64,000 bases of DNA, taken from Actinomycetospora sp. TBRC 11914 (GTDB lineage Bacteria; Actinomycetota; Actinomycetes; Mycobacteriales; Pseudonocardiaceae). Of the stretch, positions 23,321 through 30,624 are shown in pieces (the first letter of the stretch is position 1; every line of letters starts with the position of its first letter). A model generated the notes under the pieces. That model was given only the letters and a program-made list of their open reading frames with translations. It was not told the origin of the DNA and did not search any database. Made by a program: the position numbers and the translations under genes. Location: assembly GCF_012933465.1 (NCBI RefSeq), contig NZ_JABBND010000011.1, forward strand, positions 150,686-214,685, in the 5' to 3' direction.

Positions 23321-24082
23321 GTGAGCCCCGACCCCCTCTTCGACCTCACCGACCGCGTCGTCGTGGTCACCGGCGCCTCCAGCGGCATCGGCGCCAGCGC
23401 CGCGCGCTGCTTCGCCGACCGCGGCGCCCGCGTCGTGCTCGCGGCCCGCCGCAAGGAGCGCCTCGACGAGCTCGCCGCCGAGCTGCCCGGCTCGGTTCCC
23501 GTCGCGTGCGACGTCGGCTACCCGGCCGAGTGCGCGAACCTCGTCGACCACACCCTCGCGACCTGCGGCCGGATCGACGTGCTGGTCAACAACGCCGGCA
23601 CCCAGAACGTGACCCCGGCCGAGCACGAGACCCCGGAGGACTTCTCCTCGGTCCTCGACGTCAACCTGGGCTCGGTGTTCGCCCTCAGCACCGCGGCAGC
23701 CCGTCCGATGCTCGCGGCCGGCCAGGGCTCGATCATCACGATCGCGTCGATCTTCGGGCTCGTGGGCGCCGGCCAGATCCCCCAGGCCTCCTACGCGGCG
23801 AGCAAGGGGGCCGTGGTGAACCTGACCCGCGAGCTCGGCGCCCAGTGGGCCCGCCGCGGGGTGCGCGTCAACGCGATCGCCCCCGCCTTCTTCGCGACCG
23901 AGATGACCACCGGGCTGTTCGCGGACGAGGCCGCCGAGCGCTGGATGCGCCGCAAGACGCCGATGGGTCGGGCCGGTGAGCTCGACGAGCTGCACGGCGC
24001 CCTCGTCTACCTCGCCAGCGGGGCGTCCAGCTACGTCACCGGCACCACCCTGCCGGTCGACGGGGGCTGGACGGCCGTCTGA
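23321..24082 (+). CDS. Short-chain dehydrogenase/reductase (SDR)
   Basis: 253 residues from GTG 23321, with GGGAGG eight bases upstream; an in-frame TTG at 23279 would fall in the promoter. The cofactor motif TGASSGIG, NNAG, catalytic Ser in ITIASIFG, YAASKGAVV (YxxxK) and the C-terminal SSYVTGTTLPVDGGW are classical SDR features. ARRK after the second strand suggests NADP preference. It is an alcohol or 3-ketoacyl dehydrogenase of undetermined substrate, probably working with the divergent crotonase. Confidence 0.92.
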   Translation: MSPDPLFDLTDRVVVVTGASSGIGASAARCFADRGARVVLAARRKERLDELAAELPGSVPVACDVGYPAECANLVDHTLATCGRIDVLVNNAGTQNVTPAEHETPEDFSSVLDVNLGSVFALSTAAARPMLAAGQGSIITIASIFGLVGAGQIPQASYAASKGAVVNLTRELGAQWARRGVRVNAIAPAFFATEMTTGLFADEAAERWMRRKTPMGRAGELDELHGALVYLASGASSYVTGTTLPVDGGWTAV

Positions 24083-24087
24083 TCGCG

Positions 24088-24103
24088 CAATATCTTAATA
24101 TTG
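24088..24103. promoter_or_regulatory. CAATAT-CTTA-ATATTG inverted repeat
   Basis: A perfect inverted repeat with 6-bp arms, strikingly AT-rich for this genome, 28 bases upstream of fprA and just after the SDR stop. It may be a regulator site or part of the fprA promoter. Confidence 0.5.
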
Positions 24104-24131
24104 TAGGTAAAACCGAACCGAGGAGTGCCCG

Positions 24132-25511
24132 ATGTCGAGCACCCGTCCGCACCACGTCGCCGTCGTCGGCTCGGGGCCTTCCGGCTTCTATGCCGCGGCC
24201 GCCCTGCTCGATGCCGACCTCGACGTCCGCGTGGACGTGCTCGACCGGCTCGCGACCCCGTGGGGCCTGGTGCGCGGTGGCGTGGCCCCCGACCACCCGA
24301 AGATCAAGTCCGTGAGCGCCCAGTACGCGAAGACGGCCGCGCGGGACGGCTTCCGCTTCTTCGGCCACGTCGAGGTCGGCGCCTGCGACGGGGAGGCCCA
24401 CGAGCCCGGGTGCGGCCGGGTCGACCGCGCGGAGCTGCTCGAGCGCTACGACGCGGTGATCTACGCCGTGGGGTCGCAGACCGAGCGCCGGCTCGACATC
24501 CCCGGCGAGGACCTGCCCGGCAGCATCGCCTCGGTGGACTTCGTCGGGTGGTACAACGGCCACCCCGACCACGCCGGGCTCGAGCCCGCGCTGGACAGCG
24601 AGCGGGCCGTCGTCGTCGGGGCCGGGAACGTCGCGCTCGACGTCGCCCGGATGCTGGTCCTGCCCGTCGACGATCTCCGCGCCACCGACACCGCCGACCA
24701 CGCCCTCGAGGCGCTCGCGCGCTCGTCGGTCCGGAAGGCCCTGGTCTGCGGACGTCGCGGCGCGGCGCAGGCCGCGTTCACCACCACCGAGCTGCGCGAG
24801 CTCGACAAGATCACCGGGCTCGCCGTGCGGGCGGACCCGGAGCAGGTCCCCGAGGGGATGGCCGACGACGAGTCCCTGGCCAAGGGCACCCGCCGCAACC
24901 TCGAGGCGCTGCGCCGGTGGGCCACCACGGAGCCCGATCCGCAGGCCGACCGGGAGATCGCCTTCCGATTTCTGCGCTCACCCGTCGAGATCCGTGGCGA
25001 GGACCGGGTCGAGGAGATCGTCCTCGCGGTCAACCGGCTCGAGACCGGCGACGACGGCCGGGTCCGGGCGGTCGACACCGGGGAGCGCGAGACCGTCCCG
25101 ACCGGACTCGTCGTCCGCGCGGTGGGCTACCGGGGGCTGCCCCTGTCCGGGCTCCCGTTCGACGAGGCCACCGGCACCGTGCCGCACGCCGAAGGGTGCG
25201 TGGAGGGCTGTGCCCGCGAGTACGTCGCCGGGTGGATCAAGCGCGGACCCAGCGGCATCATCGGCACGAACAAGAAGGACGCCCACGAGACCGTCCGCCA
25301 CGTCCTCGCCGATCTCGCCGAGCAGGAGCCGAGCGACCGGCCCTCGCTCGAGGACACCGAGAAGTGGCTGCGCGAGCGGTGCCCGGAACTGGTCGACCAG
25401 GCCGGCTGGGAGTCCATCGACGCCCACGAGTGCGGCCGCGGGGACACGGACGGCCGACCCCGGGTGAAGGTTATCGAGCGCGAGGAGTTCGTCCGCCTCG
25501 CGAGCGCCTGA
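24132..25511 (+). CDS. fprA: Ferredoxin-NADP reductase, adrenodoxin-reductase type
   Basis: 459 residues. The N-terminal FAD motif is HHVAVVGSGPSGFYAAAALL. The family-specific RLATPWGLVRGGVAPDHPKIKSV and NADP motif VVVGAGNVALDVARML are present. The C-terminal GYRG and VAGWIKRGPSGIIGTNKKDAHETV complete the FprA pattern. It transfers electrons from NADPH to ferredoxins, here most likely the convergent 7Fe ferredoxin, and from there to the P450s at 29224 and 30625. ATG 24132 has GAGGAG upstream. A strong hairpin terminator follows. Confidence 0.95.
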   Translation: MSSTRPHHVAVVGSGPSGFYAAAALLDADLDVRVDVLDRLATPWGLVRGGVAPDHPKIKSVSAQYAKTAARDGFRFFGHVEVGACDGEAHEPGCGRVDRAELLERYDAVIYAVGSQTERRLDIPGEDLPGSIASVDFVGWYNGHPDHAGLEPALDSERAVVVGAGNVALDVARMLVLPVDDLRATDTADHALEALARSSVRKALVCGRRGAAQAAFTTTELRELDKITGLAVRADPEQVPEGMADDESLAKGTRRNLEALRRWATTEPDPQADREIAFRFLRSPVEIRGEDRVEEIVLAVNRLETGDDGRVRAVDTGERETVPTGLVVRAVGYRGLPLSGLPFDEATGTVPHAEGCVEGCAREYVAGWIKRGPSGIIGTNKKDAHETVRHVLADLAEQEPSDRPSLEDTEKWLRERCPELVDQAGWESIDAHECGRGDTDGRPRVKVIEREEFVRLASA

Positions 25512-25520
25512 GATCGGTGC

Positions 25521-25544
25521 GGCGGGTCCCTGTCGGGACCCGCC
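25521..25544 (+). terminator. Hairpin terminator after fprA
   Basis: A perfect 10-bp stem (GGCGGGTCCC/GGGACCCGCC) with a TGTC loop, nine bases after the fprA stop and between the convergent fprA and ferredoxin genes. It may act on both strands. Confidence 0.8.
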
Positions 25545-25560
25545 GGTCGCGATCGGTCAG

Positions 25561-25605
25561 TCGGTCGTCGATCTTTCGGTCGTCGATCTTTCGGTCGTCG
25601 GTGTT
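25561..25605. repeat. Three 15-bp direct repeats between convergent genes
   Basis: The unit TCGGTCGTCGATCTT occurs twice perfectly and a third time as TCGGTCGTCGGTGTT. The tract ends at the ferredoxin stop. It is probably a slippage product in a terminator region. Confidence 0.8.
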
Positions 25606-25928
25606 CAGTCGTCGGTCTTCGCGGCGAGGTCGCGGACGAGTTCGACGTCGGGCCGCGGCGTATCGGCGTTCGAGGCCCCGCCGGGCGACCCGAGATCGCT
25701 GAAGAAGTCCGCGTTGGCGCTGACGAAGGCCGACCACTGCTCGGGGACGTCCTCTTCGTAGAAGATCGCCTCCTGCGGGCACACCGGCTCGCAGGCACCG
25801 CAGTCGACGCACTCGTCGGGTTGGATGTACATCATCCGCTCGCCCTCGTAGAGACAGTCGACCGGACATTCCTCGATGCACGACTTGTCGAGGACGTCGA
25901 CGCACGGTTCGGTCACCACATAGGTCAT
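25605..25928 (-). CDS. fdxA: 7Fe (3Fe-4S/4Fe-4S) ferredoxin
   Basis: 107 residues. The cluster-binding N-terminus has CVDVLDKSCIEECPVDC and CVDCGACEPVCP, the standard pattern for one 3Fe-4S and one 4Fe-4S cluster, as in actinobacterial FdxA. The acidic C-terminal extension is normal for this type. It is an electron carrier for P450s or other oxygenases and faces fprA convergently. The start has GGAGGAGG directly upstream, itself abutting an 8-bp-arm palindrome. Confidence 0.95.
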   Translation of the reverse strand: MTYVVTEPCVDVLDKSCIEECPVDCLYEGERMMYIQPDECVDCGACEPVCPQEAIFYEEDVPEQWSAFVSANADFFSDLGSPGGASNADTPRPDVELVRDLAAKTDD

Positions 25929-25940
25929 GACTGCCTCCTC

Positions 25941-25966
25941 CGTCTATAACCTAAAGACTATAGACG
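25941..25966. promoter_or_regulatory. CGTCTATA-N10-TATAGACG palindrome at ferredoxin promoter
   Basis: Perfect 8-bp arms separated by 10 bases lie 13 bases upstream of the ferredoxin start, so the site must overlap the promoter and transcript start. A TetR-type operator is plausible. Confidence 0.6.
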
Positions 25967-26011
25967 TCGGCTGCGGAGGAGACCATCCACCGGCCGCGCG
26001 CGGGGACCCCG

Positions 26012-26476
26012 TCACCCGGCCTCGGCGAGCTCCTTGAGGCGACGCAGGGTGTCCTGCATGTTCCGGCGGTTGTAGCGCCCGCGCCACGGACCGGCGAGGA
26101 GCCAGTACACCCGCAGGAACGGCGTCGGGTACAGCGCGAAGGACTCGGTCACCCGTGTGCCGTTCCCGCTGGGCTCGAACCGGTAGTGCCAATGGTTGAT
26201 CCGACGCTTCCCGAGGACGACGTCGAAGCCGAACTCCCGGCCCTCCACGCAGTCGGTGACCCGACACTCCGTCCAGTAGACCGGGCCGTTCCGGTCGGTT
26301 CCGCCCCGGCGGACATGCCCCCGGAACCGATTGCCCACGGCGGGTCCGGTGGCACCGTCGAGCCACTCGGCCTCGAACGTCTCAGGACTCAGCCGTCCCG
26401 TGTTGCGCACATCCGCGACCAGATCCCACACCGTGGCGGGCGACGCCGCCACGTATTCGCTGACCTCGTCGCGCAC
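26012..26476 (-). CDS. SRPBCC-family (polyketide cyclase/dehydrase-like) protein
   Basis: 154 residues from GTG 26476 with GGGAG six bases upstream. The START-like pattern is clear: EYVAASPATVWDLVADVRNTGRLSPETFEAEWLDG, then GNRFRGHVRR, VTDCVEGREFGF, HWHYRFEP and GTRVTESFALYP. The family binds hydrophobic ligands and some members are cyclases, but function cannot be predicted from sequence. It stands alone, 45 bases before the ferredoxin promoter palindrome. Confidence 0.8.
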   Translation of the reverse strand: MRDEVSEYVAASPATVWDLVADVRNTGRLSPETFEAEWLDGATGPAVGNRFRGHVRRGGTDRNGPVYWTECRVTDCVEGREFGFDVVLGKRRINHWHYRFEPSGNGTRVTESFALYPTPFLRVYWLLAGPWRGRYNRRNMQDTLRRLKELAEAG

Positions 26477-26598
26477 GTGTTCTCCCTCGCCCTTCTGCCT
26501 CTCGGTCGGAGGAACAACGAGTGGACCCCCGGGAGGGCAACCCCCGAATGCTCGATGACACACCGGGGGCGACCCTGGCAGCGGACGAGGCACGACGC

Positions 26599-26964
26599 TC
26601 AGTGGCCGACCCGACTTTCGGAGCCGAGTTCGCGGCCGATCTCGTCCTGGGCCGGGGGCTCGAAGCATCTCCCGTGCCGGCAGGCCCACGCCGACGCGCC
26701 ACCGAAGGACGCCCCACCCACCAGAGCCACCACCCCGATGCGACACACCAGGTCGATGACCGTCAGCAGGCCGAGAGCGGCGAGCACCAGGGTGACGCCT
26801 GCGACGAGGAGGACCACGCCGGTGGCTGCGAGACGCGCCGCGGACGGCTCCTCGGGGGCTCCGTCCGGGTCGGACGCGATGACCAACCGCGCGGTCAGGA
26901 CGATGCCGCGGGCGGCCGCCGCGGCGACCACGGCTCCGGCCACGATGAGAAGGAAGGCCAGCAC
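26599..26964 (-). CDS. Small hydrophobic membrane protein, hypothetical
   Basis: 121 residues if GTG 26964 is used; upstream codons are Arg-rich and unlikely to be translated. Two to three helices are visible (LAFLLIVAGAVVAAAAARGIVL and ATGVVLLVAGVTLVLAALGLLTVIDLV), followed by a polar tail with AWACRHGRCFEPP. No family was recognised. The hydrophobic pattern on this strand is better than any competing frame, but the gene could still be spurious. Confidence 0.45.
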   Translation of the reverse strand: MLAFLLIVAGAVVAAAAARGIVLTARLVIASDPDGAPEEPSAARLAATGVVLLVAGVTLVLAALGLLTVIDLVCRIGVVALVGGASFGGASAWACRHGRCFEPPAQDEIGRELGSESRVGH

Positions 26965-27373
26965 CCCGCACCCCCGCTGTCGTTCGGATCGAGAGTCGTG
27001 TCGCCTCGCCGACGAGCGGTGGCGGCGTCCGCGAGTTCCCTTTCTGGGATTCCAGTACCCAAAACTATCGAGGGTCATTCGTCGCTTCAGTCGGACGGAG
27101 TACGATCGCTCACCCGCCACCGGAGACAACGCGCGAACTCAGCCCCGACCCGAGACCGACCGGGCGTGAAGGGCCTGTTCGAGGGGCTCGGTGACCACGA
27201 GGCGGCGCCCACAACCGCTTCGAGGACCCCCGAACCGCGCCTCACGCGCGCCGGCCTGCGTGAACGATCGTTCCGACACGCGTACCCGCTCGGACTCTGA
27301 GTCGTTGCTGGTGCTGCATCCCCAACGCGTGCGCGGGCCCCCGTCCGCGCGCTCCCCCAGTGGAGGTCCGACG
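26965..27373. other. Intergenic region, about 410 bases
   Basis: I see no convincing gene here. It holds the perfect palindrome GAACGATCGTTC at 27262-27273, about 100 bases before the secreted protein. It is AT-richer near 27040-27110, where promoters in both directions are plausible. Confidence 0.5.
27262..27273. promoter_or_regulatory. Perfect GAACGATCGTTC palindrome
   Basis: The best copy of the recurring palindrome, upstream of the secreted repeat protein. It extends the presumed regulon beyond the membrane-redox region. Confidence 0.5.
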
Positions 27374-27985
27374 GTGTCCCTCTCAGCACGCTCCCGTGCC
27401 CTGACGATCGGCGTCCTCGCCGCCGCTGCCGCATCTCCGGCCACCGCGTTGGCCGCACCGGCGCCCGCCGCGCCGGCCGCCGCTCAGCCTGCCGCCGCCC
27501 AGCCCGCTGCCGCTCAGCCTGCCGCCGCTCAGCCCGCTGCCGCTCAGCCTGCTGCCGCTCAGCCTGCCGCCGCTCAGCCTGCCGCCGCCCAGCCTGCCGC
27601 CGCCCAGCCCACATATGCCCAGCCCACGTATGCCCAGCCGGCCGCCGCGCAGCCCACCTACGCGCAGCCGGCCACCGCGCAGCCCACCTATGCGCAGCCG
27701 GCCTACGCCCAGCCGGCCACCGCGCAGCCGGCTCAGACCGCCCCGGAGCAGGGCCTCATCGCCCGAATGCTCGGCGCCACCCCGTCGTCGGCGTCGCCCT
27801 CGACGACCACCCCGGCACCCACGGCGACCTCGAAGGCCGACTCGAAGGCCTCGGACGTCAAGAAGTCGGGCGAGAAGAAGGCCGACTCGGCCAAGGCCGA
27901 CGCCCAGAAGGACGGCCACGCCCTCAAGGACGACGCCAAGGGCGCGCAGGGCACGAGCGGCGTCCTCAGCGGCTTCCACGTCTAG
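27374..27985 (+). CDS. Secreted low-complexity protein with AQP pentapeptide repeats
   Basis: 203 residues from GTG 27374 with GGAGG seven bases upstream. Residues 1-30 form a signal peptide (ARSRALTIGVLAAAAASPATALAAPA) with likely cleavage after ALA. Seventeen xxAQP pentapeptides follow (AAAQP, then TYAQP/ATAQP/AYAQP). A Ser/Thr/Pro linker and a charged Lys/Asp/Ala-rich tail complete the protein. There is no cysteine or LPxTG. A cell-envelope or matrix role is possible but unproven. The antisense strand is also open and should not be annotated. Confidence 0.7.
   Translation: MSLSARSRALTIGVLAAAAASPATALAAPAPAAPAAAQPAAAQPAAAQPAAAQPAAAQPAAAQPAAAQPAAAQPAAAQPTYAQPTYAQPAAAQPTYAQPATAQPTYAQPAYAQPATAQPAQTAPEQGLIARMLGATPSSASPSTTTPAPTATSKADSKASDVKKSGEKKADSAKADAQKDGHALKDDAKGAQGTSGVLSGFHV
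27475..27730. repeat. 17 tandem 15-bp repeats (xxAQP codons)
   Basis: The unit approximates GCCGCCGCTCAGCCT. The first nine are nearly identical at DNA level, while the later ones diverge (TAC/ACC codons). Copy number is probably variable between strains. Confidence 0.85.
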
Positions 27986-27994
27986 CTCCGTGAC

Positions 27995-28024
27995 GACGCC
28001 GGTCCTCCCCAGAGGGCCGGCGTC
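27995..28024 (+). terminator. Hairpin terminator after the secreted protein gene
   Basis: A 13-bp stem with one G-U pair (GACGCCGGTCCTC/GAGGGCCGGCGTC) and a CCCA loop, nine bases after the stop codon. Confidence 0.75.
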
Positions 28025-28422
28025 GACATCGCGCGCTCGAGGGTCCGTGGCCCTCGACCGGCCGGGCGCGGTCGGCCTAGCGTCGTCCGCAGCCCCCCGC
28101 CTGCCGAGAATTCCTGGCTGCGCCGACCACCTCACGCTGCGGCTCGGCGACCTGTTCGCGCCCTCGAGCCCCTCCCTCGCGTCATCCTGAACTACGGCCT
28201 GCCCGCGGTGGTCCGGGTGATCATCGGGCTCGTGGTCTCCCGCCTCCTGAGCGCGCTCGTTCGTCAAGCCCGGTCGTCGCCCGTCCGCCTTCCCCCGCAC
28301 GTCGCCCTGCCGCAGCCACCGGGACGCGCACGCTTCGACGTCGGGCCTCGACCGCGTGGGACGCCTGCCTGCGGCGGGAAGACGCGGCCCGCCCCGGCAC
28401 TGGCTCGGTCCGGGTTCGTCGA
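28025..28422. other. Intergenic region, about 400 bases without clear gene
   Basis: Several short open frames exist on both strands, but none has a ribosome site or a protein-like composition. Nothing further could be supported. Confidence 0.4.
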
Positions 28423-28539
28423 TCAGTCGGTCACCGAGTCCACGAGCCACCACTCGAGCGCCGTGGCGACGTCGAGCCCGGTCGCGGACAGCGCCGGGTA
28501 GAGCGTGCGGTGCCGCCCGATGCGCCGCGGCACCGACAC
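28423..28539 (-). CDS. Possible 38-residue small protein or gene remnant
   Basis: An open frame from GTG 28539 encodes a sequence including RRHRTLYPAL-like GRHRTLYPALSATGLDVATA followed by LEWWLVDSVTD. The ordered, non-repetitive composition looks like a real protein or the C-terminus of a lost gene. A GGGGGAA stretch precedes the start. No family was recognised. Confidence 0.3.
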   Translation of the reverse strand: MSVPRRIGRHRTLYPALSATGLDVATALEWWLVDSVTD

Positions 28540-28632
28540 CGTTCCCCCGCCGCGGCCAGGCACTCGTTCCCTCCTGCCTGGGGTCCTCGGAATGAGGTCG
28601 GCCCTTCGAGAGAGCGGCTGTCGACGCGTCGG

Positions 28633-29115
28633 TCAGGCCCCGACGACGGCCTCGCGGGCGTGCGCGGCGCGAGACACGCGGACGAGGACCGCGAACCGGT
28701 CGGCCAGGACCCGCCGCGGCGCTGGGCCGTCCCGGTGGCCGTCGAGGAACGAGGAGCCGACCAGCCCGAAGACCGCTCCGCCGACGGCGAAGAGCACCAT
28801 CGACCACAGGAGGGCCACGGAGGGGAACACCGGCGTGAACATCGCGAACAACAGCCCCACCAGCAGCCCGGACCACAGGCCGCCCAGCGCGCCCAGGCCG
28901 GCGGCACGCGGCTTCGTCGATCGCCGCGTCTCCGCGCGCTCGACCGTGGTCAGGTCCGTGCCGACGATGCGGAGGTCCTCGGCGGGGACCCCGGCGCTCG
29001 ACAGCCGGGCGACGACGTCCCTGGCCTCCTGGAGGCTCCCGTAGGTGCCGAGCTCCTCGAAGCTCTCCGTCGCGCCAGGGGTCGGTTCGGTCTCGTGGTC
29101 GGTCATCGTGGTCAT
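28633..29115 (-). CDS. General stress protein 17M-like membrane protein
   Basis: 160 residues. The N-terminal part, ESFEELGTYGSLQEARDVVARLSSAGVPAEDLRIVGTDL, matches the general-stress-protein 17M/YflT-type domain. It is followed by a glycine-rich pair of transmembrane helices (LGALGGLWSGLLVGLLFAMF and VALLWSMVLFAVGGAVFGLVG). ATG 29115 has GGAG upstream. An AACGGG-TTGGT-CCCGTT inverted repeat at 29134-29150 lies in its leader. Function is unknown; family members are typically stress-induced. Confidence 0.8.
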   Translation of the reverse strand: MTTMTDHETEPTPGATESFEELGTYGSLQEARDVVARLSSAGVPAEDLRIVGTDLTTVERAETRRSTKPRAAGLGALGGLWSGLLVGLLFAMFTPVFPSVALLWSMVLFAVGGAVFGLVGSSFLDGHRDGPAPRRVLADRFAVLVRVSRAAHAREAVVGA

Positions 29116-29223
29116 GGCGTTCTCTCCTCGAACAACGGGTTGGTCCCGTTCTCGAGGGTGCTGTCACGCCGTGTGCCGTCGCTGTGACGGGGCTGGGGAT
29201 GCGCCCCGGAGGACCGTGCTCGA

Positions 29224-30462
29224 TCAGGCGTCGAGCTCCAGGCGCACCGGGAGCCGGCGGAAGGTGGCGACGAAGGTGGTCTTCGCCCGGACGACCTCGC
29301 CGTCGATCTCCAGCGAGCGGATGCGCGGGATCAGGCGCTCGAAGAAGGTGCGGAGCTCGAGCCGGGCGAGGTAGGCGCCGAGACAGAAGTGCGGGCCCGC
29401 GCCGTAGGCGAGGTGGTTCGCGGCGTCGCGACGGGTCACGTCGAACTCGTAGGGGGAGGCGAAGACCTCCTCGTCCCGGTTCGCCGAGGGGTAGGACAGC
29501 AGCAGCCAGTCCCCCGCCGCGATCCGCCGGCCGCCCAGCTCGACGTCCCGGGCCGCGGTGCGCATGAAGTGCTTGGTGGGCGTGACCCACCGGGCGATCT
29601 CCTCGATCGCGGCCGGGATCAGCGCGGGGTCGGCCTGCAGCCGCGCGAGCTGGTCGGGGTGGGACGCGAGTGCCTCGATCCCGCCCGCGAGCACGGTGCT
29701 GACCGTGTCGTGGCCGGCCGTGGCGAGCAGGACGTAGTAGGGCACGAGCTCGGGCGGCTCGAGGAGGCGGCCGTCGACGGTCGCGTTGGCGAGCGCGGAG
29801 CCGAGGTCGTCCGTCGGCTCGGCCCGCCGCCGCATGGCGAGGCCCATGAAGTACTCGCCGAACTCCTGCACGACGACGGCGATGGTGGCGTCGTTGTCGG
29901 CCCGGGCGACGTCGGTGTCCTTCGACCCGAAGAGCTCCTGGGAGAGGCGGTGGATGCGGGCGTCGTCCTCGGGTCCGATGCCCATGGCCGCGAGGATCAC
30001 GCGCAGCGGGATCCCCGCCGCGACCTCGCTCGCGAACTCGATCGTCTCGCCGTTGCGGGCCGCGACGTCCGCGAGGACGCGGTCGACCGCCTGCTCGATG
30101 GCGGGCGCCTGCGCCCGCACCGCCCCGGTCCGGAACCACCGGGCGACGAGCTTGCGGTACTCGCGGTGCTCGGCCCCGTCCATGCCGACGAGGTTCCGCA
30201 CGGGCGGGCCGCCGCCGTCCCGGTCCTTGCCGTCGACGAGGATCGGGTACGGCGCGTTGCGGAAGGTCGCGCCGTCGCGCTCCACCGCCGAGACGTCCCG
30301 GTGACGCAGCACCGCCCAGAAGGGCACGAACCCGGGGTCGTCGACGCGGACCACGCCCTCCTCGCGCCGCAACCGGGCGGCCTCCCGGTGCCAGCTCTCC
30401 TCGTCCGCGTAGGCCGACGGGTCGGTGAAGATGCTGAGCCGCTCGGTGGTGGTCGCACTCAT
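29224..30462 (-). CDS. Cytochrome P450
   Basis: 412 residues from ATG 30462, with GGAGGAG upstream (further in-frame codons upstream overlap the operator). The I-helix is LLATAGHDTVSTVL, the ExxR motif EEIAR, and the heme loop HLAYGAGPHFCLGAYLARLE with Cys at about residue 360. It is a class I bacterial P450 that needs ferredoxin and reductase, for which FdxA and FprA lie nearby. A 13-bp palindrome lies 32 bases upstream, placing it in the TAGCC regulon. The substrate is unknown; an aromatic or terpenoid compound is plausible from context. Confidence 0.92.
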   Translation of the reverse strand: MSATTTERLSIFTDPSAYADEESWHREAARLRREEGVVRVDDPGFVPFWAVLRHRDVSAVERDGATFRNAPYPILVDGKDRDGGGPPVRNLVGMDGAEHREYRKLVARWFRTGAVRAQAPAIEQAVDRVLADVAARNGETIEFASEVAAGIPLRVILAAMGIGPEDDARIHRLSQELFGSKDTDVARADNDATIAVVVQEFGEYFMGLAMRRRAEPTDDLGSALANATVDGRLLEPPELVPYYVLLATAGHDTVSTVLAGGIEALASHPDQLARLQADPALIPAAIEEIARWVTPTKHFMRTAARDVELGGRRIAAGDWLLLSYPSANRDEEVFASPYEFDVTRRDAANHLAYGAGPHFCLGAYLARLELRTFFERLIPRIRSLEIDGEVVRAKTTFVATFRRLPVRLELDA

Positions 30463-30494
30463 CGGGTCTCCTCCCGCTGTGATGCGGGCAACTC

Positions 30495-30507
30495 TAGCCA
30501 CTGGCTA
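30495..30507. promoter_or_regulatory. TAGCCACTGGCTA operator, copy 1
   Basis: A perfect 13-bp palindrome with a single central base, 32 bases before the minus-strand P450 start. It is one of five copies at 30495, 30575, 33874, 36374 and 39066, and nowhere else noticed. The half GGCTAA(A/G) overlaps a plausible -10 box. Confidence 0.75.
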
Positions 30508-30574
30508 AAGACGATGTCCACGGGCGCAGCGCTGCGGCTCGACCACTGGCCCGAGGGTCGACCCGCCGCTAACC

Positions 30575-30587
30575 TAGCCATCGGCTA
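30575..30587. promoter_or_regulatory. TAGCCATCGGCTA operator, copy 2
   Basis: 37 bases before the plus-strand P450 start at 30625. The divergent P450 pair thus has two operators, one per promoter. Confidence 0.75.
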
Positions 30588-30624
30588 GGGCAGCCGCCGC
30601 CGTCGGAGGAGCCGGAGGAGACCC

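Noticed and set aside
27475..27730. Repeat array considered as CRISPR
   Set aside because: The units are contiguous 15-mers in codon register with no spacers; they encode the AQP pentapeptides.
28208..28501. 97-codon plus-strand frame starting with a hydrophobic stretch
   Set aside because: No ribosome site, the hydrophobic part is short, and the rest is compositionally random.
27383..30139. 918-codon open frame on the minus strand across the secreted protein and P450 genes
   Set aside because: It is antisense or out of frame to well-supported genes, Arg/Gly/Pro-rich, and contains no domain; a by-product of high GC.
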